From positions 12,863,181 through 12,927,180 of the forward strand of contig NC_023753.2 in assembly GCF_000499845.2 (NCBI RefSeq): a stretch of 64,000 nt of DNA, given 5' to 3'. Positions within the stretch are counted from its first letter, which is position 1. Each line of letters starts with the position of its first letter. A program made the translations under genes and the position numbers. The notes below the pieces were generated by a model. That model did not search any database. It saw only the letters and a list, made by a program, of their open reading frames with translations, and had not been told where the DNA came from. Below are positions 54,810 to 64,000 of the stretch, in pieces. The DNA comes from Phaseolus vulgaris (Eukaryota; Streptophyta; Magnoliopsida; Fabales; Fabaceae).

Positions 54810-56174
54810 TCAAAGATCAATGCTTTGCACCCCTTTATTGGTGTGTTTAGCATACTTGCCTACCTTCCTTTCAATTTGAAGCTTGATGTGATGGTGCAAG
54901 TTCTTAATAAAAGAAGCCTTTTGACCATCCTTGCACAACACCTCATCAAGTATAGGAATAAGAAGTAGGTTAAAAGGTGTGAGGGGATTAAACCCATACA
55001 CAACCTCAAAAGGGGTGTGAGAAGTACTAAAATTGACTACTCGATTATAGGCAAACTCAAAATGAGGGAGTAAGTTTTCCCACACCCTTGTGTTCCTAGA
55101 AATAAGGCACCTCAACATTTGACCCAAAGTCCTATTAACCACTTCTGTTTGACCATCAGTTTGGGGATGACAAGTAGTAGAAAAAAATAGTTTAGTGTCG
55201 ATTTTTTCCAACAATGTCTTCCAAAAGTGACTCAAGAACTTAGAATCTTTGTCAGATACTATACTTCTAGGAAGCCCATGCAATCTAACAACTTCCTTGA
55301 AGAAGAGATTTACAATATAACAAGCCTCATCTACTTTGTGGCATGGAATAAAATGAGCCATTTTAGAAAACCAATACACAACCACAAAGATAGAATCCAT
55401 ACTCTTAGATGTCTTGGGAAGTCCTAAAATAAAATCCATAGAGATGTCTACGCAAGACATGTCCGGGATGGGAAAAGGGGTATATAAGCCATGGGGTTGC
55501 ACCTTAGACTTAGCCTTCTTACATGCTATGCATTTATCAAAGAAGTTATGTACGAATTTGTGTATGTGGGGCCAAAAGAAATGATCATGCAATGTATATA
55601 AGGTTTTAGCTACCCCAAAATGTCCCATAAGACCACCCTCATGTGTCTCTCTAAAAAGAGATTGCCTCAAAGACCCTTGAGGGACACAAAGTCTTTTCCC
55701 TTTAAAGAAAAAGCCATCATGTATGAAAAAGTCTTTGTGTCTTCCCTTTGAGCACTCTTGATATATGTGAGAAAAATCAAGGTCATCTTTATAGATTTCC
55801 ATTATGTTATCGAAGCCCAAGTATTTAGAATCCAAAACATTGAGCAAGGTGTGCCTTCTTGAAAGAGCATCCGCAACCATATTAGTTTTACCTTGCTTAT
55901 GTTTGATCACATAAGGAAATTGCTCAATGAACTCTACCCATTTGGCATGTTTCTTGTTGAGCTTGCTTTGGCCTTTCAAATATTTAAGGGATTCATGATC
56001 ACTATGTATCATAAATTCCTTTGGAAAAATATAGTGTTGCCAATTTTGCAAGGCTCTCACAAAAGCATAAAGTTCTTTATCATAGGTTGAGTAATTGAGA
56101 TGACTCCCCTTGAGTTTCTCACTAAAGTAAGCTATGGGGTGACCCTTTTGAAGGAGGAGGGTGTAGGGTCCCAA
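54810..56174 (-). pseudogene. element F RNase H and integrase
   Basis: A 454-codon open frame. RNase [33 protein letters not shown]; zinc-binding: [35 protein letters not shown]; core: [54 protein letters not shown], all catalytic residues present; then [16 protein letters not shown] frame change around 56174 separates it from the RT. This is the best preserved coding piece of F. Confidence 0.9.
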
Positions 56175-56359
56175 TGCCTACGTTGAAGGCATCACATTCA
56201 ATTTCAAATGTCTTAATAAAGTTGGGAAGTGCTAAAATGGGTGCCTTGGTCAATTTATCTTTCAAAGTTTCAAAAGTTGTGGCTTAATCTTGGCCCATTT
56301 AAACACCACATCCTTCTTTACTATGGCATTGCGAGATGCGACAATGGTACTAAAGTCTT

Positions 56360-57109
56360 TCACAAACCTTCTATAAAAACTAGAAGTCCATGAAAGCTTC
56401 GTTCCTCACTAACATTGGTGGGTGTAGGCCAATGTCTAATTGCTGCCACCTTTTCTTCATCCACATGCACCCCCTTTGAACTTACAACAAACCCTAGGAA
56501 GTCTATGTGATCTATTGCAAACACACATTTTTCTGGATTAGCATACAAGTTTTCCTTCCTAAGAGTTTCTAAGACTTGCCTAACATGCTCCTTATGGTAT
56601 TCTAAAGACAAGTTATAGATAACGATATCATCAAAATAAATCACAACAAACTGTCCAATGAAAGGTCTTAAAACATGGTGCATAAGCCGCATGAAGGTGC
56701 TTGGTGCATTGGTTAATCCAAAGGTCATGACTAACCACTCATACAACTCAAACTTGGTCTTAAAAGTGGTTTTCCATTCATCTCCTGGTTTAATTCGAAT
56801 TTGGTTATAATCACTCTTAAGATCAATTTTGGTGAAGATTTGAGACCCATGTAACTCATCCAACAAGTCATCTAGTCTAGGGATGGGATGCCTATAGATA
56901 ATGGTGATATTGTTAATGGCACGAAAATCTGTACACATCCTCCAACTCCCATCCTTTTTAGGGACAAGAATCACAGGCATAGCACAAGGAATCATGCTAT
57001 CTTGGACCCAACCCTTAGCTATTAATTTCTCTACTTGTTGTTGAATTTCCTTGGTTTCAGTTGGATTGGTCCTATATGCTGGTCTATTTGGTAAAGAAGC
57101 CCCTGGCAT
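56360..57109 (-). pseudogene. element F reverse transcriptase
   Basis: [93 protein letters not shown] and catalytic YFDDIVIY, then [20 protein letters not shown] and a frame change in SFHGL (about 56385). The upstream part joins protease directly to the RT start (about 57130) through an internal deletion: the frame reads GKYQDE then HQIGFMPG. Confidence 0.9.
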
Positions 57110-57462
57110 GAAGCCAATTTGGTGCTCATCTTGATATTTACCAATTGAAAAGGCTATGACGACTTGTTTATTTACTATTATTTCTCCTTATTCACTTAGC
57201 CATTGGAGCTTGTAGGGTTGGCATGAGAGATGGTGGGTAACCCAAGTTTGTCCACCACTTTTGTGCTTGCCACATTAGTATAACTACCCCCATGAGTCAC
57301 CTTGTGTGAAAAGTGTTGTCCCTTTGACTTTCATCAAAAGGCTTTTGGACTTGGCCAAGCATGCGCCTCACTGCTAACAAATCTCCCTCACATGGTATTT
57401 CATTTTCTTCCTCGCTTTGGCTTCTAAAAGAGGTAGGGGACCTAGACCTTTGAGAGTTATGA
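57110..57462 (-). pseudogene. element F protease remnant
   Basis: Fragments in several frames: GRFVSSEAHAW/PKAFDESQ (about 57360-57330), a GGSYTNVAS-type active site in a shifted frame (about 57290) and VVDKLGLP-like sequence (about 57250). The second half of the protease, including the LLGRPW motif, is missing. Confidence 0.6.
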
Positions 57463-57970
57463 TCACTCATGACAACCCCCCCTAACCATCATGTTTCTCT
57501 TAGAGGGACAATTAGATGCAATATGCCCAAAACCTAGACATTTAAAACATTTTTTTCTTGAGATTTTGGTGGGTGACTTAGGTGTAGAAGTTGAGGGTTT
57601 ATAAAATATAGGATTGTAAGTGGAATCTTTTTCCAAATTTGGAAGAAAAAACTTTTGAAGAAGTTTGACTTTTGTCTTTCCATGATGATTTGTAGAAGTC
57701 ATCATTATGACTAGTTTTGAAATGGGTGTTCTTTAAAAAGTGATTCATCCTTGATGGCTAGGTGAACCAATTTTTCCAAAGAGGAATACTCATATAATTC
57801 TACCATATCTTGGATTTCTCTTCTTATCCCACTTACAAATCTAGTTATCTTTGACTTCTCATTTTCAAGCATGTCAATTTTAGTCAAAGTAGTTTCAAGA
57901 TCTTTAAAGTACTCATCAACACTCTTAGGTACTTATTGAAGCCGTTGGAGCTTCAACAAGAGTTCCTTCC
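57463..57970 (-). pseudogene. element F gag, C-terminal part
   Basis: From the solo-LTR junction: RKELLLKLQRLQ, a TAA, SVDEYFKDLE (about 57910), VSGIRREIQDMVELYEYSS (about 57820) and after frame changes CFKCLGFGHIASNC (about 57530). Broken by several indels. Confidence 0.8.
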
Positions 57971-57975
57971 TATAA

Positions 57976-58892
57976 TGATGCAAACCAAGCCCAAAAGGAG
58001 ATAACCAAGGATGTTAAAGCACACAAAGAAAAGTCATCTCAAAGTAGAGACCTCACCGGAGGGAGGATTGGACAAGGACCAGAGCACTTAAAGTTCTTTT
58101 TGCTAGTCTTTTTAATATTTAGAAAAATGTTGTAAATAAGTTGGGCTCACATGAGGGGTCCAAATAGTAAAATAAGAAAGAGTAGGTTTATATAGCATAA
58201 TTAGGAGTTCAAGACATAAGAATGGCCCATAAGAAGTCCTTTAGGGTAGAAAGGAAACCCTAGTTTCTAGAATGTGTAGGATGGTGCGGTTTTGAACAAA
58301 GTAAAAACCTAAAACCGCATAACTTCTTCCTTTCCCATTCTACCCTATTTTCTTCTTTTCCAAGGCTCCTAAATCTATGAATAGGAGGTCTCCCCCTTTG
58401 TAAAAACAAGTTGAAAATATAGTAAAGAAATTCTACACAATTTTTGTGTGAGTTGTGAGTGAGTGAGTCTCCTCCTAAATTGGTCTTATCTTGTGAGATA
58501 TGAAGCTCTCAAGTGGAGGCCTCCTTTCACTCATCTTGGTGATTCCACCTTATCAAGTGGCATGATTCCTCCTAGCTTCACCATTCCTAAGTTATTCTTT
58601 CATCATCTCTTCCATTAATCCATTCTTATTCATGCTTATGTCTATTCGGTTTTATCATTCTTGTTCTTGTTTCCTTTTAAGATTCCGCACCTTGTTCTTG
58701 TCATCATCATCACCATTTAATTGTGTTTTTCTCTTTGCCTTATGGAAATGAACCCTCACATCTACTTAACCACTTGGTTAAGTTAATGTCCAGTGGGAAT
58801 TTTTCTTAGGTTATCACCTATAATTGTCTAAAATCCAAATCTAAGTAAAGTGTCACCATACAAATGAACAATCCTAAAATCAAATCACATCA
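57976..58892 (+). mobile_element. solo LTR (gypsy-type), 917 bp, TSD TATAA
   Basis: TGATGCAAACC ... AATCACATCA, flanked by TATAA (57971-57975, 58893-58897). Removal rejoins the gag of F in frame (RFVPPHY-RKELL). Opposite orientation to F, so unrelated to its LTRs by recombination. Paired AAGTGG motif at about 58512 and 58555; GTTAAGTTAATGTCCAGTGG near 58780. Confidence 0.92.
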
Positions 58893-59400
58893 TATAATGA
58901 GGAGGAACAAACCGCGCGTGCATGCATAATTTTAAATCGTCCCAAGAGACCACGATTGGCCTCTTGTTTAGCCCAATGTCCAATACAGTTTGATGCCACC
59001 ACTACATGTCATAGTCTAAGAATTCTAGGGAAGCTAACCTAACTTTTTGGTCTTCTTGGACCTCAAACACATTGAAAAAATTTTATACCTTAGCTTCCCA
59101 TCCTAGATATACATTGTGATCACTTTCCCCATTAAAACTTGGCAATTTAATAAAAGGGAAAGAGGGCTTGGGTGGTTGGTGTGGGTGGCCCCTATCTTCC
59201 AAATGATGCAGTCTCCACTCTTCATCTTCTTCTTGGTTGCTGTAATAGGTATAACTCCTTGAAGCTCTCCTTTGTTCCCACCTTTTTCCTCTTGGTGGAC
59301 TTTCTTGTACCATTTCAAGTCTGTGAAGTCTCTCCTCCAATTGTCGCATTTCTTCTTCTTTTTAGGCTAACAGAAGCTCACCCATAAGAAAAACCTTTTA
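58893..59400 (-). pseudogene. element F gag, N-terminal part
   Basis: RQLEERLHRLEMVQESPPRG, then SYTYYSNQEEDEEWRLHHLE, FIKLPSFNGESDHNVYLGWE and, after a stop, continued frame VSWDDLKLCMHARFVPPHY next to the solo LTR. This is the charged N-terminus and capsid-like domain of gag. Confidence 0.8.
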
Positions 59401-60400
59401 AGGAGATTGAGGTTTGGAGGATTCCCCTGAAGAAAGATGAGCCATAAAAGTGTACAAAGAGAACAAACAATTAGTGAAAGAAAAAGTTAAAAACCCTCTC
59501 CTCACTTGTGTCACTCGTGTGTGTATCAAAGAGAAGAAATGAACAAGGCACTCAAAAAGAATTTTCTCTCAGCAAAGTTCTATCTTAGGTTGCAAGCTCT
59601 CAAATGAAAAAGGACAAAGCCCTTAACACTTGATCCCAAAAGAACCACAACAAAACTAAAGAAATTTAAAAGACAAACAAGAAAAGCTCCAAACAAGGAA
59701 GCTAAACCAAGTTGGAAAAAGAGATTATGACAAAACTTTCAAAGAAAGACAAGCAAGAAAAGCACAAAAGAAGACTCAAAGAAACTTACTTAAACTTTAA
59801 TTATGAAGATGTGAATTGTTTTCTTAGAAATTGGAAAAGCAAGAAGGATAAAATTCCACAATTTATGAAAATAATTTGTCACATAGAATGAATCCTTGTT
59901 TTAGTAATTGAAAGATTGACTTGTGAATGCGTTCAAATTGTTTCTTTTGCCTTTGCTTTTATGGATTGAAAAGGTTCGAATACTTGGCACAATTTTTGTT
60001 TGTTTCTTTCTTCTTCACTTTGAAATTGGCGCAAAAAAAAGATTAGGATTCAAAATTATGTCATCACTTGAATTCTTTGTTTGGAACTAAATCAACTTCT
60101 ACTTAAACAACTTCTAATTAATTTGAGTTCTTCACAATTAAAAGCAAAAATAAATATAATAGAGTTAAGACTCCTAGAACACTAAGAACATAAGACTCAA
60201 ATAAAAGATATAGGATTTTTTTTTTGACACAAAATAACATTCAAAAGCGGAATTTAAAGTGCTTAATGAATAAAAAACGGAATTGTAAATTACAAGAATG
60301 TAAAGGCGGAATTTAAATTGCTTGAAGGTAAAAGCAAGAATTTAAAAGTGCAAGAAGGTAAAGTGTCAAAATTTACTCAAAGCAAATAAGCATGAAATAA
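59401..60400 (-). other. element F leader, non-coding
   Basis: About 1 kb between PBS and gag, purine-rich on the plus strand, no ORF. Comparable in nature to the leader of element C. Confidence 0.6.
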
Positions 60401-60417
60401 CCCTGCTCTGAATACCA
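60401..60417 (-). other. element F primer binding site (tRNA-Met type)
   Basis: TGGTATTCAGAGCAGGG on the minus strand, two bases after the LTR end CACATCA; close to the standard plant initiator tRNA-Met PBS with one extra T. Confidence 0.85.
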
Positions 60418-60419
60418 CA

Positions 60420-61270
60420 TGATGTGAGTTGATTTTAGATTATTCCATTTTAGAGGTGACACTTCACTTTAGGATTGAGATTTTAACAATTAGATGGTGA
60501 GACCTAGGGAAGATTCCCACTGGACACGAACTTAACCAAGTGGTTAAGTAAGTGTGAAGGTTCACTTTCAAAGGAAAAAAAAGGAAAAACGCATTATATG
60601 GTGATGATGATGTATGGTGCGGAATTGAAAGTGCATGGAAGGAAACATAATAAGATGATAAAGACCGAATGGAAAATGGAGGAAAATAAGAACATAAACA
60701 TAAAGAGAAATTGAGTAATGGAGAAATGGAACAAGAGATGAAGGAAAGAATGCTTATGGGGATGGAAGATAGTTGGACACGCCACTTGGAGTGTGATTTC
60801 TCCAAGATGAGTGTAGAGGGTCGCCACTTGAGAGCTCTCAACCCACTCAAGATAAGACCTAATGCTAAGAGGACACAAGTCTCACACAAAATGTGCATAT
60901 TTTCTTTACTATTCAAATTCAACATGTTAATACATGGAGGAAGGCACCCTTTATATAAGAAGGAGTAACTTGGAGGGTAAGATGAGTGAGGGGTAGAAAA
61001 GGAAGGGGAGAGGGGTTGCCTAGGGTGTGGTCAAAACCATCCCTTATGCATAGCTTCTAGAAGCTAGGGCTACATTCTAACCCTAATGGACTAGGTACAA
61101 GCTAAAATGATAAATACACCCCCTATTATGCTAAATGGACCTACTCTAGCCCATTCTACTATTTGGACCCCAAAGTGAGCCCAAATTATTTACATAACTT
61201 CTCTTGGTGGAAAGACAAGAAGGAAAAACTTTTGATATTCTGATTTATATCTTATTCTTCTTCTTTTGAA
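60420..61270 (-). repeat. element F 5' LTR, mosaic or truncated
   Basis: The 3' ~700 bp are close to 53664-54370. Upstream of GTCCATTTAGCATAAT (about 61120) the sequence instead resembles the E-type LTR (GGGCTCACTTTGGGGTCC, about 61180), and the expected TG start is not found; similarity fades near 61270. Confidence 0.7.
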
Positions 61271-62620
61271 GTTCTTTTATAAAATTATAGAATTATAGAA
61301 CTTTAGTTAAGTTTTTACCCATTTTTCTAATGTAATTCTATAATTTATACTATTTTTATATACAATCTTATAATTTATACTGTTCTTATATACATTAAAG
61401 AGATTAAAGGTTGTTTAAACATATGTATATTGATTAAAACTTGTATTTATACTTTAACATGATAAAAATAAAAATAAAAATTTATATTTTATTATTTCAG
61501 AAACACTTTAATGAATAAACTAAATAAGAAATATTTAAAATATATTTATGATTTATTGCAACATCTTACATTTAATGTTTAGTTTTTTTTTTAAATATAA
61601 TATAATTCAAATACTTAAAATCTAATATAAATTAAACATTTTCTTTTAAGTAAAGTTTATAAAACTGTATAGTTTATATTATCTTTACTTATTATGCGAT
61701 CTACAGTATGTTTTAAATGACGTGAATTATAAAAGTATAAAGTTTTATTCAACTACTCAAAAAATATATTAAAAATTTAAAATTTAAAAAATATGTTAAT
61801 TTCATTAAATCCAACAACTTTTTTCTTATGTAAAGCATAATTTATCATGTATTCAACTAGAATAAAAAAACCTAGAATAATGATAAAAAGATAATAGTAT
61901 AAAAAAATATAAAAAATATTTAAAAATATATAATATCATAAATTAATAATAATTATAATAATATATTAACAAAATTTTAAGTTATGTGTAACATCCTATA
62001 ATATTAAACTATTATATTATTTATAAGTAATTTAATACTTTTTATGTGACGAGTTTATTATTCAAGTTTATTATTCATCTTTACAAAGATTTTAGGGATT
62101 TATATAACTTTTAGTCCTATTTTGTTTTAATGGAAAGACAGTTTATAAGAGGGGATAAGTACTGATATCAGCTATTTGGATCTAGAGATGTAGGTAGAAG
62201 TGTGAGGAAGGAGATATGTGTGAACAGTGAAAACCATATCTCTCTCACATGCAGAGAATGTTGAAGAAAGACATGATGATCTGTCCAATTTATTCCAAAT
62301 TTTAACAAGCTGAAGGCAAAAAAAAACAAAAAAAAGAATTAAAAGTTCAAATTATATTATAAAATAAAAATATTAAGTATATTTATAATAAAAATAAAAA
62401 TAGTATCTACATTTATAATAATAAAAAATATTATATATATTAAAAAAATTAAAAAAAGTTAATTATATTATAAAAAGTTATTCACAACCATCACATCATT
62501 CACAACTTTCAATCAACTTTTCTCACACATCCACTCTAACATACCTTAATCCAAACACACTTTCTTTTCAAATCCTTACACATCCACTCCCTCAAATTCC
62601 CACATATCCCCTCTCCAATT
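61271..62620. other. AT-rich region, nothing recognised
   Basis: Very AT-rich with short direct repeats such as TTCTATAATTTATAC (about 61335) and its near-copy TCTTATAATTTATACTG (about 61367). 62480-62620 is CA-rich with repeated CACACATCCACTC words (62525, 62578). No ORF. Could be decayed element sequence; I cannot assign it. Confidence 0.4.
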
Positions 62621-62624
62621 CAAA

Positions 62625-63069
62625 CACACCTAAGGTCTGACTAACTTATCTACCACTACACTACAAGAAAAACATGAGATAGAAACCAATTTTAGAGACC
62701 AAAAATAATTAGTTGATATAGTAACTAAATTATAGACCATTTTATAAACTAAAAAAAATGGTTTCTAAATTAGTTTCTATTATTGTTAGATGGTTTCTAA
62801 ATTGGTATATAATTAGCTACCAAGGTTTTAACTACCAATTATTTAGTTTCTAAATTTGGTAGCAAAAACATTGGTTGCTAATTAGATATCAATTTAGAAA
62901 CCATCTAACAATAATAGAAACTAATTTAGAAACCATGTTTTTTAGTTTATAAAATGGTCTATAATTTAGTTACTATATCAACTAATTATTTTTTGTCTCT
63001 AAAATTGGTTTCTATCTCATGTTTTTCTTGTAGTGTAGTGGTAGATAAGTTAGTCAGACCTTAGGTGTG
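62625..63069. mobile_element. palindromic foldback element with CACTA-type inner ends
   Basis: The whole segment is an inverted repeat centred near 62847. Arms begin CACACCTAAGGTCTGACTAA and include CACTACAAGAAAAACATGAG (62658) and its complement ending CTTGTAGTG (63036). I find the outer ~75 bases of each arm identical and the inner parts differing at scattered positions. CACTACAAGAA is a CACTA terminus, but the arms extend ~33 bases beyond it, so no 3-bp TSD can be defined there. A transcript would form a ~200-bp stem. Confidence 0.85.
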
Positions 63070-63301
63070 TAATTCTTTATCTGAATTTACCTCTTATGAG
63101 ACCATTGAACCCATTCGGCTTAGTCTACCAAATGGAAGTCATGTGTCTTCTAATATTTCTGGAACCATTATCTTCAGTAGCAAATTACATCTTATAAATG
63201 TCTCTTATATCCCTCAATTTGCTTTGAATCTCGTATCTGCTTCAAAATTATGTCTCACTTTAAACTGCAAATTGTTTTTAAATGTTTTTTGCAAACTTTG
63301 A
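63065..63301 (+). pseudogene. Ty1/copia gag-pol fragment (protease to integrase linker)
   Basis: CNSLSEFTSYETIEPIRLSL, PNGSHVSSNISGTIIFSSK and LHLINVSYIPQFALNLVSAS, followed by KLCLTLNC. This is the segment after the DSGATDH protease-like motif of copia polyproteins (…LPNG....GT......L..VLYIP.F..NLLSVSKL). Truncated on its left by the palindromic element and on its right by a stop. About 78 codons remain. Confidence 0.8.
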
Positions 63302-64000
63302 AGGTGTGAAATAAAATGGAGAATCAATCAATTAGAAAAATGTTTAGCTAATTAGAAAACTTTTTTTAGTAAGATTGCAGAAATCAACATGTTGGTTTTG
63401 CGAAACAATCAGTTTTTTTTATCAGCAGTTTATAAAATAAAAGTTAAAGTAGTTTAAAGAGTGTAAGGATAGAAAGATTCACACAGAATGTTTATATTGG
63501 TTCACTCTTAATCAAGAGCTACATCCAGTCCTCAGAAACCACTGAGAATTCACTATGTAATCAACCCTAGATTACAAGCTACACACACCAAGAGTGATTA
63601 TCTTGAACCCCTCAAGAACACACACCACTCCTTAGCAAATACCACGCCAAGAATGTTGATCTTGAACCCCTCAGGAACACACAACACTCTTTGGCAATAC
63701 AAATACAAAAATACAGTTATCAAGGAAGAAGGGAATAGAATACACTTGGGTAAATCACAATATTAAAGTTCAGAATACAATACCCAATCCTATTCTACAC
63801 TTGAGATAATCCAAAAGCTCTTTGAATTCTTGAAAACTTAGTTTGATTGATCTCTCTCTCTTAGATTTATGACCAAGAGCGTAAAACAAACTTTATATAC
63901 TCCAATTTGTTGGTCAAAGCATTTATTTTAAGAACCAAAAGCAGTTGGGATAATTTAAAATCAGTTTAACTCTCTTAACATAATTTTGTTAAGGTTTTCA
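63302..64000 (-). repeat. probable copia-type LTR end, running off the right edge
   Basis: Contains phrases TCAAGAGCTACATCCAGTCC (63515) and two related blocks with TTGAACCCCTCAAGAACACA (63602) and TTGAACCCCTCAGGAACACA (63663), an imperfect ~60-bp direct repeat. The style (readable on the minus strand as ..GTAGCTCTTGATTAAGAG..) is familiar from legume LTR elements. No terminus was fixed; assignment is tentative. Confidence 0.35.

Larger units (their letters stand above)
53664..61270 (-). mobile_element. element F: degraded gypsy element (minus), with solo LTR inside
   Basis: 3' LTR 53664-54575, polypurine tract, integrase, RNase H, RT, partial protease, gag, leader, PBS (60401-60417) and 5' LTR from 60420 to about 61270. 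Inserted in gag of E. The PBS is the tRNA-Met type TGGTATTCAGAGCAGGG. A solo LTR (57976-58892) interrupts gag. The two LTRs agree over their 3' ~700 bp but differ completely in the 5' part, and no TSD partner was found at the right end. Confidence 0.82.

Noticed and set aside
62658..63044. Simple CACTA MITE with 3-bp TSD
   Set aside because: The bases flanking CACTACAAG are CTA and TAG, reverse complements rather than a direct repeat, and the inverted arms continue about 33 bp outward.
1..64000. A defence, biosynthetic or regulatory gene cluster
   Set aside because: No intact host gene was found on either strand; all substantial ORFs are assigned to transposable elements or small captured fragments.

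Overview
ORGANISM AND CHARACTER. The window is nuclear DNA of a flowering plant. I would guess a legume of the Phaseolus/Vigna/Glycine group from the repeat families, but that rests on recollection of repeat style, not a search. I see no intact host gene, rRNA, tRNA or CRISPR. Almost everything is transposable-element sequence: two ~12 kb Ty3/gypsy elements of the Tat lineage carrying an antisense ORF, one ~7.7 kb chromovirus-like gypsy element, a 6.3 kb CACTA element, several solo or truncated gypsy LTRs, two degraded gypsy elements at the right, a TNP2-type CACTA transposase relic at the left edge, a FAR1/MULE transposase relic, and LINE and copia scraps. This composition suggests repeat-rich, probably pericentromeric, chromatin. 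LAYOUT. 1-3115: dead TNP2-like transposase (minus), running off the left edge. 4599-5593: solo LTR with TSD ACCTT. 6701-8438: 'putative plant transposon protein' relic (minus), split by a truncated LTR. 8920-9150: LINE RT scrap. 9780-10620: Athila-like 3' end with polypurine tract. 10571-11764: C-terminal half of a FAR1-like MULE transposase; its catalytic part lies 39 kb away at 50011-51251. NEST. The FAR1-like relic is split by Tat element D (minus, 11765-50005, TSD TGCAT). The integrase of D is split by gypsy element C (plus, 17890-44029, TSD ACTTC). The reverse transcriptase of C is split by a CACTA element (22863-29156, TSD ATA), and the 3' LTR of C is split by Tat element B (plus, 31630-43750, TSD TAGCC). 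Subtracting inserts gives about 12.1 kb for D, 7.7 kb for C and 12.1 kb for B. The two LTRs of B are 930 bp each; those of C are 692 bp each once B is removed. A 300-bp tandem duplication lies on the right C/D junction. RIGHT PART. 50102-50961: solo LTR (TSD GAGGT) in the FAR1-like relic. 51252-53658: 3' half of a degraded gypsy element E (minus). 53664 to about 61270: gypsy element F (minus), inserted in the gag of E and itself holding a solo LTR (57976-58892, TSD TATAA). 61271-62620: AT-rich, nothing recognised. 62625-63069: near-perfect palindromic foldback element with CACTA-type inner ends. 63065-63301: copia scrap. 63460-64000: probable copia-type LTR running off the right edge. HOW IT FITS TOGETHER. 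There is no pathway here, only a record of insertions. The parts most worth following are (i) the CACTA element, which appears to carry an exon of a tropinone-reductase-like SDR and a coiled-coil (golgin-like) exon with their splice sites; (ii) the spliced antisense ORF seen in both Tat elements; (iii) polyproteins of C and F that read on into the 3' LTR. All element-encoded proteins have stops, frameshifts or deletions, so none of the LTR elements looks autonomous.
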